From positions 1 to 31,249 of the forward strand of contig CALALQ010000358.1 of assembly GCA_937925595.1 (NCBI GenBank): a stretch of DNA of 31,249 nt. Reading direction: 5' to 3'. How positions within the stretch are numbered: position 1 is the stretch's first letter; each line of letters starts with the position of its first letter. The position numbers and the translations under genes were made by a program. The stretch is from an uncultured Demequina sp. (GTDB lineage: Bacteria > Actinomycetota > Actinomycetes > Actinomycetales > Demequinaceae). Under the pieces are notes generated by a model, which made no database searches, was not told where the DNA came from, and saw nothing but the letters and a program-made list of their open reading frames with translations. Of this stretch, positions 1 to 7,308 are shown in pieces.

Positions 1-2
1 CT

Positions 3-974
3 TTGAGCGGGATGGCGGTGCCGACCCATCCGGTCGTGGCCGCGGTGGTCACCGCGATGAACCACGGGCCCGAGTGGGTGCTGTGGATCTCCACCGCCGT
101 CGCGTCGGTGAGCGGTCCCGTGGGTTCGCTGACTCGCGCGCGCTGGACCCACGTGCTGCGCACGGACCAGGAGATTCAGCAGGCGTTCGCGCTTGAGGGC
201 GCCCTCGACGAGGTGCTGTTCATCGGCGGTCCCGCGCTCGCGACGATCCTCGCCACGATTGTCTGGGCGCCGCTCGGCATCATCGTGTGCACCGTCGCGT
301 GCGTCGTGGGCATGACGTTCCTGCTGGCGCAGACCTCGACCCAGCCGCCCAAGCGCGCGGACACCGGCGGTGCAGGGCTGGGCCTCAACGTGCCGCCTGC
401 GGTCATCGCGGTCGCCGCGATCGCTCTGGGTCTTGGCCTCATGTTCGGCGCCTTCGACATCTCCGCTGTGGCATTCGCGGACGAGCACGGACTCAAGTCG
501 GTCTCCGGCATCATCCTCGCGGTGCTGTCCGTCGGCTCGCTGCTTGGCGGCCTGTGGTACGGCTCGCGTCACTGGAAGCAGCCGCTGTGGAAGCGCACGG
601 TGGTCTTCGCCGGCCTGCTCGCGGTGGGCTTCACGGCGATCGGGTTTGTGCCTAACCTGCTGATCTTCTGCATCCTCGGCTTCTTCGCCGGGGCGGCGGT
701 TGCACCCACCATGACCAACACGGACACCGTGGTGCAGCGCACCGTCCTCAGGGACCAGATCACCGAGGGCATGGCGTGGTTGCGCATCGGCATCGGCATC
801 GGCGTCGCGGGTGGCGCATGGGTCGCGGGCAAGCTGATCGAGGAGTACGGCGCGCGTCAGGGTCTGCACTTCGCGGGCGTCGCCGCGATCTTCACCTTCC
901 TGACCGCGCTCGCATGCATTCCGCTGCTCAAGCGCGGCACCGAGCGCGAGCCGGTTGAGGCGCTCGCGGCGTAA
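3..974 (+). CDS. MFS transporter, C-terminal part (5' end outside window)
   Basis: This is the C-terminal three quarters of a major facilitator superfamily permease of the inner membrane. The frame is open to the left edge, so the apparent start at position 3 is not a real start. The first visible segment ends in a Pro-Val-Gly-Ser-Leu-Thr-Arg-Ala-Arg-Trp stretch typical of the loop after an early helix in actinobacterial MFS proteins, so roughly the first 80-100 residues are missing. About eight hydrophobic helices follow, with a polar Gln-Pro-Pro-Lys-Arg loop near residue 115 that fits the central cytoplasmic loop between the two six-helix halves. It ends 3 nt before the convergent mannonate dehydratase-like gene. 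Substrate cannot be read from the sequence; this subfamily is mostly annotated as drug or sugar efflux. Confidence 0.85.
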   Translation: MSGMAVPTHPVVAAVVTAMNHGPEWVLWISTAVASVSGPVGSLTRARWTHVLRTDQEIQQAFALEGALDEVLFIGGPALATILATIVWAPLGIIVCTVACVVGMTFLLAQTSTQPPKRADTGGAGLGLNVPPAVIAVAAIALGLGLMFGAFDISAVAFADEHGLKSVSGIILAVLSVGSLLGGLWYGSRHWKQPLWKRTVVFAGLLAVGFTAIGFVPNLLIFCILGFFAGAAVAPTMTNTDTVVQRTVLRDQITEGMAWLRIGIGIGVAGGAWVAGKLIEEYGARQGLHFAGVAAIFTFLTALACIPLLKRGTEREPVEALAA

Positions 975-977
975 GCC

Positions 978-2222
978 TCACCAGTCGTGGACGGTGCCGT
1001 CCGTCAGTCGGTTCACCGGCAGGTAGGCGGGCTCGTACGGGTGCTTCTTGGCGGCCTCGACATCGAGCTGCACGCCAAGTCCCACCTGGTCGCTGGGGTG
1101 CAGCAGGCCGTCCTCGAACTTGAGCCCCGCCTGGAACACCTCGAGGGTGACCTCCGAGTGCGTCATGTACTCCTGGATGCCAAAGTTGTGCAGCGCGAGG
1201 TCCAGGTGCAGGTGCGCGGCCTGTCCCACAGGCGAGATGTCCGTGGGCCCATGGAAGCCGGTCTTCACACCGTAGATCGAGGCGAAGTCCGCGATCTTCT
1301 TGAGGTGCGTGATGCCGCCCGCATGGGTGACGGCGGCCCGCACGTAGTCGATGAGGCGCTCGGTGATGAGCGTCTGGAAGTCGTAGACCGAGTTGAAGAC
1401 CTCGCCGATAGCGAGCGGCGTGGTGGTCTGCGAGCGCACGTAGCGCAGCGCGTCCTGGTCCTCTGCCGGGGTGCAGTCTTCGAGCCAGAACAGGTCGAAG
1501 GGCTCGAGGCTCTTGCCCAGCTGCGCCGCCTCGCGCGGCGTGAGGCGGTGGTGGGCGTCGTGAAGCAGGGGCAGCTCCGGCCCGAACTCGTTGCGCACCG
1601 CTTCGAAGACAGTGGGGATGTGGCGCAGGTACGCGCGCGTGTCCCACTCCTCCTCGACGGGCAGCGCACGGCCCGACGCTGTGCGCCGGGCGGGCTCGTA
1701 GTCGTACCTTTCGCCGTCGCCGCCTTCTGAGGTGGCGACGCCGTAGACCGAGCCGTGACCCGGGAGTCCCGACTGCACGCGGATGGCCTTGAAGCCCTGC
1801 TCCTGGTGGGCGCGGATCGAGTCGAAGAGCTCTTCGGTATCCCTGCCTGAAGCGTGGCCGTAGGCGAGCGCTCCCTTGCGGGACTGACCTCCAAGCAGCT
1901 GGTAGAGAGGCAGTTCCGCATAGCGCGCTTTGATGTCCCACAGGGCCATGTCCACGGCTGCGATGGCCGCCATAGTCACCGGGCCGCGGCGCCAATAGGC
2001 GCCGCGATACAGGTACTGCCACGTGTCCTCGATGTTCATGGAGTCCCTGCCGATGAGCAGCGGGATCACGTGGTCCGCGAGGTACACGGCGACGGCGAGC
2101 TCGCGGCCGTTGAGCGTCGCGTCTCCCAGCCCCACAACACCGTCGTCCGTCGTGATGCGGAGGGTCACAAAGTTGCGTCCAGGCGAGGTGACGACCACCT
2201 CTGCAGCGGCAATTGCGGTCAT
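978..2222 (-). CDS. manD: D-mannonate dehydratase-like enolase superfamily protein (ManD/RspA)
   Basis: A 414-residue enolase-superfamily acid-sugar dehydratase; ManD converts D-mannonate to 2-keto-3-deoxygluconate in hexuronate breakdown. The N-terminal capping domain (about 1-120) is followed by a TIM barrel. The metal ligands can be placed at Asp222 (in HDAHHRL), Glu248 (in LEDCTPAED) and Glu274 (in GEVFNS). His224 follows the first ligand by two residues and His324 lies in GFHGPTD, as in ManD. Arg148 and Tyr160 sit where ManD carries its catalytic Arg/Tyr pair. Length matches the family (about 400-415). The ATG at 2222 has no good Shine-Dalgarno but a -10-like hexamer seven bases upstream. 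No uronate gene lies beside it, and the family includes low-efficiency mannonate/gluconate dehydratases, so in vivo substrate is uncertain. Confidence 0.85.
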   Translation of the reverse strand: MTAIAAAEVVVTSPGRNFVTLRITTDDGVVGLGDATLNGRELAVAVYLADHVIPLLIGRDSMNIEDTWQYLYRGAYWRRGPVTMAAIAAVDMALWDIKARYAELPLYQLLGGQSRKGALAYGHASGRDTEELFDSIRAHQEQGFKAIRVQSGLPGHGSVYGVATSEGGDGERYDYEPARRTASGRALPVEEEWDTRAYLRHIPTVFEAVRNEFGPELPLLHDAHHRLTPREAAQLGKSLEPFDLFWLEDCTPAEDQDALRYVRSQTTTPLAIGEVFNSVYDFQTLITERLIDYVRAAVTHAGGITHLKKIADFASIYGVKTGFHGPTDISPVGQAAHLHLDLALHNFGIQEYMTHSEVTLEVFQAGLKFEDGLLHPSDQVGLGVQLDVEAAKKHPYEPAYLPVNRLTDGTVHDW

Positions 2223-2229
2223 GGTCGTA

Positions 2230-2257
2230 AAGATAACCGGATGGTAAGTAACGCCAA
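2230..2257 (-). promoter_or_regulatory. Promoter of the mannonate dehydratase-like gene (probably leaderless)
   Basis: On the minus strand TTGGCG (2257-2252), a 16-nt spacer and TATCTT (2235-2230) are followed by only 7 nt before the ATG at 2222. This places the likely transcription start at or next to the start codon. Confidence 0.5.
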
Positions 2258-2360
2258 AGCCAGAGCACCGCGGATGTGCGCAAGACCACTTCGCAAGAAC
2301 GGGACCAAGGTCCCTCAGAAGTGCCTCGTGATCGCCGTAGCGTCATTCCTGGACACACAC

Positions 2361-2430
2361 CCCGGCAATGACGCCGGGTCCCACAAAGATCGTGGCTCAG
2401 GCGGCCATCCGGGGACTTGACCGCCTGAGC
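2361..2430. other. Two perfect inverted repeats in the manD-APH gap
   Basis: CCCGGC/GCCGGG (2361-2366 and 2373-2378) and GCTCAGGCGG/CCGCCTGAGC (2395-2404 and 2421-2430, 17-nt loop... 16 bases between arms) lie between two divergent genes. Neither is followed by a T-run on either strand, so they do not look like classic terminators. They could be operators or cruciform sites. The rest of 2223-2497 shows only the two promoters. Confidence 0.4.
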
Positions 2431-2485
2431 TGCCCCTTGTTCGGCGTCGGTGCCTCTATCCCTCCCCCAGGGGCGCCGGCGCCGA

Positions 2486-2491
2486 TACTTT
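2486..2491 (+). promoter_or_regulatory. -10 element TACTTT, leaderless geometry
   Basis: TACTTT is followed by 6 nt (tgtccc) and then the ATG at 2498. There is no Shine-Dalgarno. This supports 2498 as the start rather than in-frame codons further upstream. Confidence 0.5.
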
Positions 2492-2497
2492 TGTCCC

Positions 2498-3298
2498 ATG
2501 GAATCCTCGAGCACCGCGCCCGCGGAGACCGCCCTCGCCGGCGGCAACATGGGCGGCGCCGTGCGCGTCGGAGACACCGTGCGCAAACCCCGCGGGCCTC
2601 ACAGCGACACCATCCAACAGCTTGCCGCGCACGTGCGCGCGCAGGGCGTGACGTGGATTCCCGAACCGCTCGGCGTCGATGAGCTCGGCCGCGATGTGTG
2701 GCGCTTCATCCCCGGTGAGGTGTCCCACGAGGACCCTCACGACGACTACCCCGACGCCGTCATCACCGACGTCGCTCGTCGCCTGCGCGAATGGCACGAC
2801 GCCACCACGACCTTCCCGCGCGGCGCTCACGACACGTGGTGGTGGCCCGGCAAGGTGCCGGACGAGGTCATCTGCCACGTCGACTTCGCGCCCTACAACC
2901 ACGTCTTCCGCGATGGGCACTTCGTTGGCGCCATCGACTTCGACATCTGCTACCCCGGACCTCGCCTGTGGGACCTGTCGTACACCGCGTACCGGTACGT
3001 CCCGCTCTCGCCGCTTCCCAGTGAGCCCGACGCTGCGGCTGCTCTGCGTGAGCGTCGCCTTGCGCGTCTCGATCCGTTCTTGGCTGCCTACTCAGGCGAG
3101 GACAACGACCTCCGCTACCCAGCGTCGGCCCTGCTTGGCTATGTGGTCGAACGACTCATCGCGATGGTCGAGTGGTGCGAGCAGCAGGACGATGCCGACC
3201 GCCAGCGCGACGCGATCATGTACCGCGAACACGCCGACTTCATCGCCCGCGGGGGCTACGGCGATGCGACCCCCGTGACCGTGGCAAACCTCGGCTGA
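2498..3298 (+). CDS. APH-family phosphotransferase
   Basis: A 266-residue protein of the aminoglycoside phosphotransferase/choline kinase fold. The catalytic loop is intact: His127-Val-Asp129 followed by Asn134 (HVDFAPYN). The Mg-binding segment is AIDFD with Asp147, followed by PGPRLWDLSY as in APH(3')-like enzymes. A short N-lobe contains GGAVRVGDTVRKP, a plausible glycine-rich strand plus ATP-binding lysine. The family phosphorylates small hydroxyl compounds (antibiotics, homoserine, sugars); nothing nearby reveals the substrate and resistance should not be assumed. Start chosen at ATG 2498 because a -10 hexamer sits just upstream; an in-frame start at 2450 would add an Arg-rich stretch unlike the family. 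The ATP-grasp gene follows after 21 nt with its own promoter. Confidence 0.8.
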   Translation: MESSSTAPAETALAGGNMGGAVRVGDTVRKPRGPHSDTIQQLAAHVRAQGVTWIPEPLGVDELGRDVWRFIPGEVSHEDPHDDYPDAVITDVARRLREWHDATTTFPRGAHDTWWWPGKVPDEVICHVDFAPYNHVFRDGHFVGAIDFDICYPGPRLWDLSYTAYRYVPLSPLPSEPDAAAALRERRLARLDPFLAAYSGEDNDLRYPASALLGYVVERLIAMVEWCEQQDDADRQRDAIMYREHADFIARGGYGDATPVTVANLG

Positions 3299-3307
3299 CG
3301 GCGCGAC

Positions 3308-3313
3308 TATGGT
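3308..3313 (+). promoter_or_regulatory. -10 element TATGGT, leaderless geometry
   Basis: TATGGT is followed by gggcgc (6 nt) and the ATG at 3320. It lies in the 21-nt gap after the APH gene. Confidence 0.5.
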
Positions 3314-3319
3314 GGGCGC

Positions 3320-4159
3320 ATGTCCGCCCGCATTGCCATCGTCACCACCCGCGAACTCGACGTCATTGACGCCGACGAAGAACTCCTCCTTCCCCTGCTG
3401 CCCGAGGCAGAGCTCGTGAGCTGGGACAACCCCGACGTGGACTGGTCGGCCTACGACGTCGCGATCCTGCGTTCCACGTGGAACTACACCGAGCACCTCG
3501 ACGAGTTCCTCGCGTGGGCCACTCGCGTTTCGCAGGCCACTCGCCTCATGAACCCCGTCGAGATCATCGAGTGGAACACGGACAAGCGTTACCTCGCGGA
3601 CCTCGCCGCTCGCGGCATCCCTGTGGTCCCCACCCAGTTCTTCGCCCCAGGTGAGCAGGTCCCGGCCGACGCTGTGGCGGGCCACGTCGTCGTCAAGCCT
3701 TCCGTTGGGGCCGGGTCAAAGGGCGCGGCCCTGTTCCGTGACGACGTCGCCGGCGCGCTCGCGCACGCCGCGAGCCTCCACGACGAGGGCCGCACGGTCA
3801 TGGTGCAGCCGTATCTCGAGAAGGTCGATGAGGGCGGGGAGACCGCTCTCGTGTTCATCGGCGGCGAGTTCTCCCACGCCGCGCGCAAGGCCGCGATTCT
3901 GTCGCGCAACATGTCGTGGTCCACAGGGCTGTACGCGGACGAGAAGGTGGTGCCTGCTGAGGCCACCAAGGCAGAGCTCGAGCTCGCGGCTCGCATCCTC
4001 GCAGACCTTCCCGACCTCGCGTACGCGCGCGTCGACCTGCTCCCCACGGACAGCGGGCCCGTCGTGCTCGAACTTGAGCTCACCGAACCCAGCCTGTTCC
4101 TCGCACTCGGCGAGGGAGCCCCAGCCCGCGCGGCCGCTGCGTTCCGCGCCCTCCTGTAG
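3320..4159 (+). CDS. ATP-grasp ligase-like protein
   Basis: A 279-residue cytoplasmic protein with the ATP-grasp fold (glutathione synthetase/RimK-like), an ATP-dependent carboxylate-amine ligase or related enzyme. Visible elements: an N-terminal Rossmann-like pre-ATP domain (1-80); NTDK (86-89) at the central-domain start; VVVKPSVGAGSKG (123-135) with the ATP-binding Lys126 and a flexible Gly-rich loop; VQPYLEKVDEGGE (162-174); and the metal-binding ARVDLLP...LELELTEPSL segment with Asp239, Glu251 and Glu253. It resembles the family that includes the D-cycloserine-forming ligase DcsG, and most members have no known substrate. No cycloserine genes are nearby. A copy of the octamer AGCGTCGG lies two bases after the stop codon. 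Confidence 0.75.
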   Translation: MSARIAIVTTRELDVIDADEELLLPLLPEAELVSWDNPDVDWSAYDVAILRSTWNYTEHLDEFLAWATRVSQATRLMNPVEIIEWNTDKRYLADLAARGIPVVPTQFFAPGEQVPADAVAGHVVVKPSVGAGSKGAALFRDDVAGALAHAASLHDEGRTVMVQPYLEKVDEGGETALVFIGGEFSHAARKAAILSRNMSWSTGLYADEKVVPAEATKAELELAARILADLPDLAYARVDLLPTDSGPVVLELELTEPSLFLALGEGAPARAAAAFRALL

Positions 4160-4202
4160 CCAGCGTCGGGCAGTGAGGTTGCCCGCCGGCGTGGCGGGCC
4201 GC

Positions 4203-4208
4203 TAGTGT
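4203..4208 (+). promoter_or_regulatory. -10 element (TAGTGT) for the TerC riboswitch transcript
   Basis: TAGTGT sits about 8 nt before the first riboswitch helix strand. This fits a transcript starting near 4214 with a leader of about 115 nt ahead of the TerC start. Confidence 0.45.
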
Positions 4209-4212
4209 CGTC

Positions 4213-4330
4213 GCCGAGGGGAGTACTTCCCAAGTTCTGGATCGGTCAATACGAGGCGACCGCCTCCCGGCCAGGCGCCCGCCAAGCAGGCGGGTGAAGG
4301 AGACCTCAGACTGTGTCTGAGGAGACCCCT
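4213..4330 (+). promoter_or_regulatory. yybP-ykoY manganese riboswitch with SD-sequestering hairpin
   Basis: The leader carries the hallmarks of the yybP-ykoY (Mn2+-sensing) aptamer. There is a GGGGAGTA box (4218-4225), a GTCAATACG segment (4245-4253), a closing hairpin CCCGCC/GGCGGG (4278-4283 with 4289-4294), and the 3' GAGACC box (4300-4305). The P1 helix is GAGG (4216-4219) with CCTC (4304-4307). The same CCTC starts a perfect 8-bp hairpin, CCTCAGAC/GTCTGAGG (4304-4311 with 4315-4322, TGT loop), which buries the Shine-Dalgarno GAGGAG (4319-4324) of the GTG at 4331. P1 and the SD hairpin are mutually exclusive, so ligand binding should expose the SD and switch translation on. The assignment is from motif memory, without a covariance-model search. 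Confidence 0.8.
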
Positions 4331-5296
4331 GTGACTGAACTGCACTCCATTGCCACGCCGCAGCTGTGGGCGATGACCATCGTCGCCGTCCTGCTGCTGC
4401 TCGTCTTCGACTTCGTGGTGACCCGCAAGCCGCATGAGGTAACGATGAAGGAGGCGGTGGGCTGGAGCATCTTCTACATCGCGCTGCCGCTCATTTTTGG
4501 CGTGTGGGTGTGGATGGATCACGGCTCGGACACGGGCATCAAGTACTACACGGGCTATCTCGTTGAGAAGAGCCTCTCGGTAGACAACCTCTTTGTCTTC
4601 ATCGTGATCCTCGCCTCGTTCGCCGTGCCGCGGCAGCTGCAGCAGCGGGTGTTGCTCGTCGGCGTGGCCGGCGCGCTGGTGCTGCGCGGCCTGTTCATCT
4701 GGCTGGGCGCGGCGCTCATCGCGAAGTTCGCCGCAACCTTCCTGGTCTTCGGCATCATCCTGCTGGTCACCGCCATCAAGGTGTACCGGGATGCGCGCAG
4801 CGATGACGATGCCCATGTAGACGTGGACCAACTCGCTGTGGTGCGAATCCTGCGCCGGTTCTGGCCCGTGACGGGCGAGTACCACGGCACCAAGACCACG
4901 TGGAGGGTCAACGGCCGCCGAGCACTCACGCCGCTGGGCCTGGTCATGGCCACAATCATCGGCACCGACCTCGTGTTCGCGATCGATTCCGTTCCGGCGG
5001 TCTACGGCATCACCTCCGACCCGTACCTGGTGTTCGTCACCAACGCCTTCGCGCTGCTGGGACTGCGGGCGTTGTACTTCGTGCTCGAGGGCGCCCTGTC
5101 CAAGCTCATCTACCTGGGCTATGGACTCGCGATCATCCTGTTCTTCATCGGCGTCAAGCTCGTGCTGCACTGGGCGCACGGCGTATGGCCCGGTGTTCCC
5201 ACCATCCCGACGCTGCTCAGCCTTGGCTTCATCGTCGCCACCCTTGCGGTCACCACTGTGGTGAGCCTGCGTACGTCGCGCGCGATGAGCACGTAG
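4331..5296 (+). CDS. TerC-family membrane protein, probable manganese exporter
   Basis: A 321-residue integral membrane protein of the TerC family (Alx/YkoY/MeeF-like), with about nine hydrophobic segments. The two diagnostic acidic membrane motifs are present: SVDNLFVFIVI, and GTDLVFAIDSVPAVYGIT followed by DPYLVFVTNAFALLGLRALYF. Several family members export Mn2+, and the riboswitch-like leader upstream points the same way, so Mn2+ detoxification or metal loading of exported proteins is the best reading; tellurite resistance is unlikely. I choose GTG 4331, which has GAGGAG 6 nt upstream and sits just after the switching hairpin. A GTG at 4313 would add six residues, but it lies inside the hairpin loop and its only purine-rich upstream sequence is part of the aptamer. 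Confidence 0.85.
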   Translation: MTELHSIATPQLWAMTIVAVLLLLVFDFVVTRKPHEVTMKEAVGWSIFYIALPLIFGVWVWMDHGSDTGIKYYTGYLVEKSLSVDNLFVFIVILASFAVPRQLQQRVLLVGVAGALVLRGLFIWLGAALIAKFAATFLVFGIILLVTAIKVYRDARSDDDAHVDVDQLAVVRILRRFWPVTGEYHGTKTTWRVNGRRALTPLGLVMATIIGTDLVFAIDSVPAVYGITSDPYLVFVTNAFALLGLRALYFVLEGALSKLIYLGYGLAIILFFIGVKLVLHWAHGVWPGVPTIPTLLSLGFIVATLAVTTVVSLRTSRAMST

Positions 5297-5335
5297 TTTG
5301 CTACCGTGCCGATACACAATGGAGAGGGATAGCGA

Positions 5336-5815
5336 GTGATCAGCATCTCGTTCGAGATCATCGACGAGCCCCCGCGGCTCATCTCGACGGAACGCATGCC
5401 CTATCCCATCGACAAGGTGTGGCTCGCGGAGACCGACGCTTGGTATGTCCAGCAGTGGTGGGCACCCACCGACTACATCAATGATGCGGTCGAGATCGCG
5501 ATGGAAGAGGGCGGGTACTGGCGCGTCATCCAGCGTGACCCCGAGGGCCACCAGTTCTCGTTCTACGGCCGAGTCGACAAGGTCATTCCGCGTGAGCTGT
5601 TCCGCATGACCCTCACATCTGAGATCTTCCCCGAAGACCAGATCCTCGTCACCCAGCAGTTCGTCGCATCCGGCCCCGGCACGATCGTCGCGACCACGTG
5701 GGAGTTCCCCAACGCGGCGGCGCTCAACAGATACGTCGCGCTAGGCGGCCCGGAGCGACAGAAGGGCGCCTCCGCGCGACTCGACGCCCTGCTGTCGCAG
5801 ATGCTCCTCAAGTAG
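5336..5815 (+). CDS. SRPBCC (AHSA1-like) domain protein
   Basis: A 159-residue single-domain protein of the START/SRPBCC fold, a helix-grip cavity that binds hydrophobic ligands. The pattern fits the AHSA1/YndB group: an early strand ending in MPYPIDKVWLAETDA, then a Trp-Trp-Ala-Pro motif (VQQWWAPTDY), a GGYWRV strand, a FYGRVDKVIPRELFRMT strand pair, and a long C-terminal helix with GASARLDALLSQML. Translation starts at GTG 5336 behind a purine-rich GGAGAGGGA stretch. It follows TerC by 39 nt and may be read through from it. Ligand and role are unknown. Confidence 0.75.
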   Translation: MISISFEIIDEPPRLISTERMPYPIDKVWLAETDAWYVQQWWAPTDYINDAVEIAMEEGGYWRVIQRDPEGHQFSFYGRVDKVIPRELFRMTLTSEIFPEDQILVTQQFVASGPGTIVATTWEFPNAAALNRYVALGGPERQKGASARLDALLSQMLLK

Positions 5816-5859
5816 CACTCGCCGCGTGACGCAGATCACACCCGTTCGCCGCGCGGGCT

Positions 5860-5879
5860 GAAAGCGCTTTCCCTACACT
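5860..5879 (+). promoter_or_regulatory. LacI-type palindromic operator next to a -10 element
   Basis: GAAAGCGCTTTC (5860-5871) is a perfect 12-bp palindrome with the central CG typical of LacI-family operators. TACACT (5874-5879), a good -10 hexamer, follows two bases later, so a bound repressor would cover the promoter. No LacI regulator is encoded in this window. Confidence 0.5.
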
Positions 5880-5888
5880 GGAATCCTT

Positions 5889-5981
5889 CCGCTGAAACCC
5901 AGCGGCTTTCGTGTGCCCAACAAACAAATGTCTGGGCACTGACACGCCCAAAGGCGCCCCCACAAAGGGCCCAGACAAGGA
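5889..5981 (+). promoter_or_regulatory. Structured leader with two mutually exclusive hairpins
   Basis: A first hairpin pairs CCGCTG with CAGCGG (5889-5905). GTGCCCA (5913-5919) then pairs perfectly with TGGGCAC (5933-5939). The overlapping segment TGTCTGGGC (5929-5937) is also an exact 9-bp complement of GCCCAGACA (5969-5977), which abuts the AAGGA Shine-Dalgarno (5977-5981) of the 60-residue ORF. The middle strand can therefore choose between an upstream partner and a partner next to the ribosome site, the architecture of a translational switch. I do not recognise a known riboswitch class. Confidence 0.5.
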
Positions 5982-5987
5982 CGCAGT

Positions 5988-6170
5988 ATGAGTGTGCGCC
6001 GCGCGCATGACGTCGACGCAGAGTATGCCTTCCGGGCCGCCCACCAGGTGGACACCCCGGAGAACTACCAGGACTGGCGCGACTACGCCTTCTCCCACGC
6101 TCCCGAGCTGATGGACGACCTCGACGATCTCGACATCGTCACGCCCCTCGCTGGAGTGCCAACCGTCTAG
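5988..6170 (+). CDS. Small acidic hypothetical protein (60 aa)
   Basis: A short protein without signal peptide or membrane segment. It is rich in Asp, Ala and Tyr, with an acidic stretch (LMDDLDDLDIV) near the C-terminus. I do not recognise it. Coding is supported by strong C/G preference at third positions through the whole frame, an AAGGA Shine-Dalgarno 6 nt before the ATG, a dedicated promoter with a LacI-type operator, and a conspicuously structured leader. It ends 10 nt before the MalY/PatB-type aminotransferase, whose own -10 hexamer overlaps this stop codon, so the two may be co-transcribed. A leader-peptide role is possible but 60 residues is long for that. Confidence 0.6.
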   Translation: MSVRRAHDVDAEYAFRAAHQVDTPENYQDWRDYAFSHAPELMDDLDDLDIVTPLAGVPTV

Positions 6171-6173
6171 GCT
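6168..6173 (+). promoter_or_regulatory. -10 element TAGGCT, leaderless geometry
   Basis: TAGGCT overlaps the stop codon of the 60-residue ORF and lies 7 nt before the ATG at 6181. Confidence 0.45.
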
Positions 6174-6180
6174 CTGCCCC

Positions 6181-7308
6181 ATGGCAGTAGACCCCTTCGA
6201 CCTCACTGAAGAGCAGCTCCGAGCACGCGGCAGCGCCAAGTGGCGCCACTATCCCACGGACGTGCTGCCGCTGTGGGTCGCCGAGATGGACGTTCGCCTC
6301 GCCGCCCCCATCGCCGACGCTCTTTCCAGGCTCGTCGCCGACGGTGACGCCGGCTACCCGGGAGATGCCCCTTACCGCGACGCCTTCGCGAACTTCGCTA
6401 AGGACTCGTGGGGCTGGGACCCGACTGTCACGCGCACCCGAGCCGCAGCGTCGGTCATTGTTGGGTATACCGACGCCCTGGTGGAGACCGTGGGGCCAGG
6501 CGGCACGGTCGTAGTCACGTCTCCCGTGTACCCGCCGTTCTACGGCTACTTGCGCCAGGCCGGGATCATCGTCACCGAGGCGCGGCTCAACGCGAACCTG
6601 CGCCTGGACTTCGAGGCCATTGAGGCCCAGTTCGCGGCCGCTCCCGGGGGTGTGGGCCTGCTGCTGTGCAATCCGCACAACCCTGGCGGCACGGTCCACA
6701 CTCGTGAAGAGCTCGAGACTCTCGCGCGGCTGGCAGCGAAGTACGACGCCCAAGTGGTGTCCGATGAGATCCACGCGCCGCTCATCTATGCGGAGAGCAC
6801 CTACACTCCCTACCTGTCCGTGGACCCGCGCGGCATCGCGGTGCATGCGGCGTCAAAGGGCTGGAGCCTCGCGGCCATTCCCGCCGCGCTGATGACCTGG
6901 GGCCCCGACGCTGGCGAGGCACTGGCTCGCTACGACTCCGGCAAGCACCATGGACCCACCTACTGGGGCACCGTCGCGCAGACGGTCGCGTACAACGAGT
7001 GCAGGGGCTGGCTCGCGGACGCCATTGTCGCGCTCGACCGCAATCGTCGCCTGCTGGGCGACCTGCTTGCGGAGAAGCTGCCTGCGGCTCGCTATCACCT
7101 GCCGGCGTCGACCTACCTCACGTGGGTCGACTGCCGCGAGCTCGGCCTTGGCGATGACCCTGCAGCGGTCTTCCTCAAGCGCGGCCGGGTTGCCTTCAAC
7201 TCCGGACCCACCTTTGGCGCCGGCGGCGAAGGTCACGTGCGGATCAACATCGCGACCTCGCCCGCGATCCTTGAAGAAGCGGTCTCGAGAATGGCGGCCT
7301 CGCTCTAG
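6181..7308 (+). CDS. MalY/PatB-family PLP-dependent aminotransferase or C-S lyase
   Basis: A 375-residue fold-type I pyridoxal-phosphate enzyme. The opening (KWRHYPTDVLPLWVAEMD) is the MalY/PatB signature, a group dominated by cystathionine beta-lyases that release homocysteine. Cofactor residues can be placed: Asn167 in CNPHNPGG, Asp195 in VSDEIHAP, and the Schiff-base Lys226 in AASKGWSLA. A C-terminal GHVRINIATS supplies the carboxylate-binding Arg. A lyase would link it to the methionine genes metE and metF further along, but that is inference; some relatives are true aminotransferases. It starts at ATG 6181 without a Shine-Dalgarno. Its stop overlaps the end of the convergent methyltransferase by 4 nt. 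Confidence 0.85.
   Translation: MAVDPFDLTEEQLRARGSAKWRHYPTDVLPLWVAEMDVRLAAPIADALSRLVADGDAGYPGDAPYRDAFANFAKDSWGWDPTVTRTRAAASVIVGYTDALVETVGPGGTVVVTSPVYPPFYGYLRQAGIIVTEARLNANLRLDFEAIEAQFAAAPGGVGLLLCNPHNPGGTVHTREELETLARLAAKYDAQVVSDEIHAPLIYAESTYTPYLSVDPRGIAVHAASKGWSLAAIPAALMTWGPDAGEALARYDSGKHHGPTYWGTVAQTVAYNECRGWLADAIVALDRNRRLLGDLLAEKLPAARYHLPASTYLTWVDCRELGLGDDPAAVFLKRGRVAFNSGPTFGAGGEGHVRINIATSPAILEEAVSRMAASL

Noticed and set aside
928..2586. 552-codon minus-strand frame over the mannonate dehydratase-like gene
   Set aside because: It overlaps the real gene in another frame and gives an Arg/Pro/His-rich sequence without domains.
4313..4330. GTG 4313 as TerC start
   Set aside because: It lies in the loop of the SD-sequestering hairpin, and its upstream purines belong to the aptamer. 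GTG 4331 has a properly spaced GAGGAG.
4202..5551. 449-codon minus-strand frame opposite TerC
   Set aside because: It covers the riboswitch and TerC in antisense, with Gln/Glu/Asp/His-rich non-globular composition.
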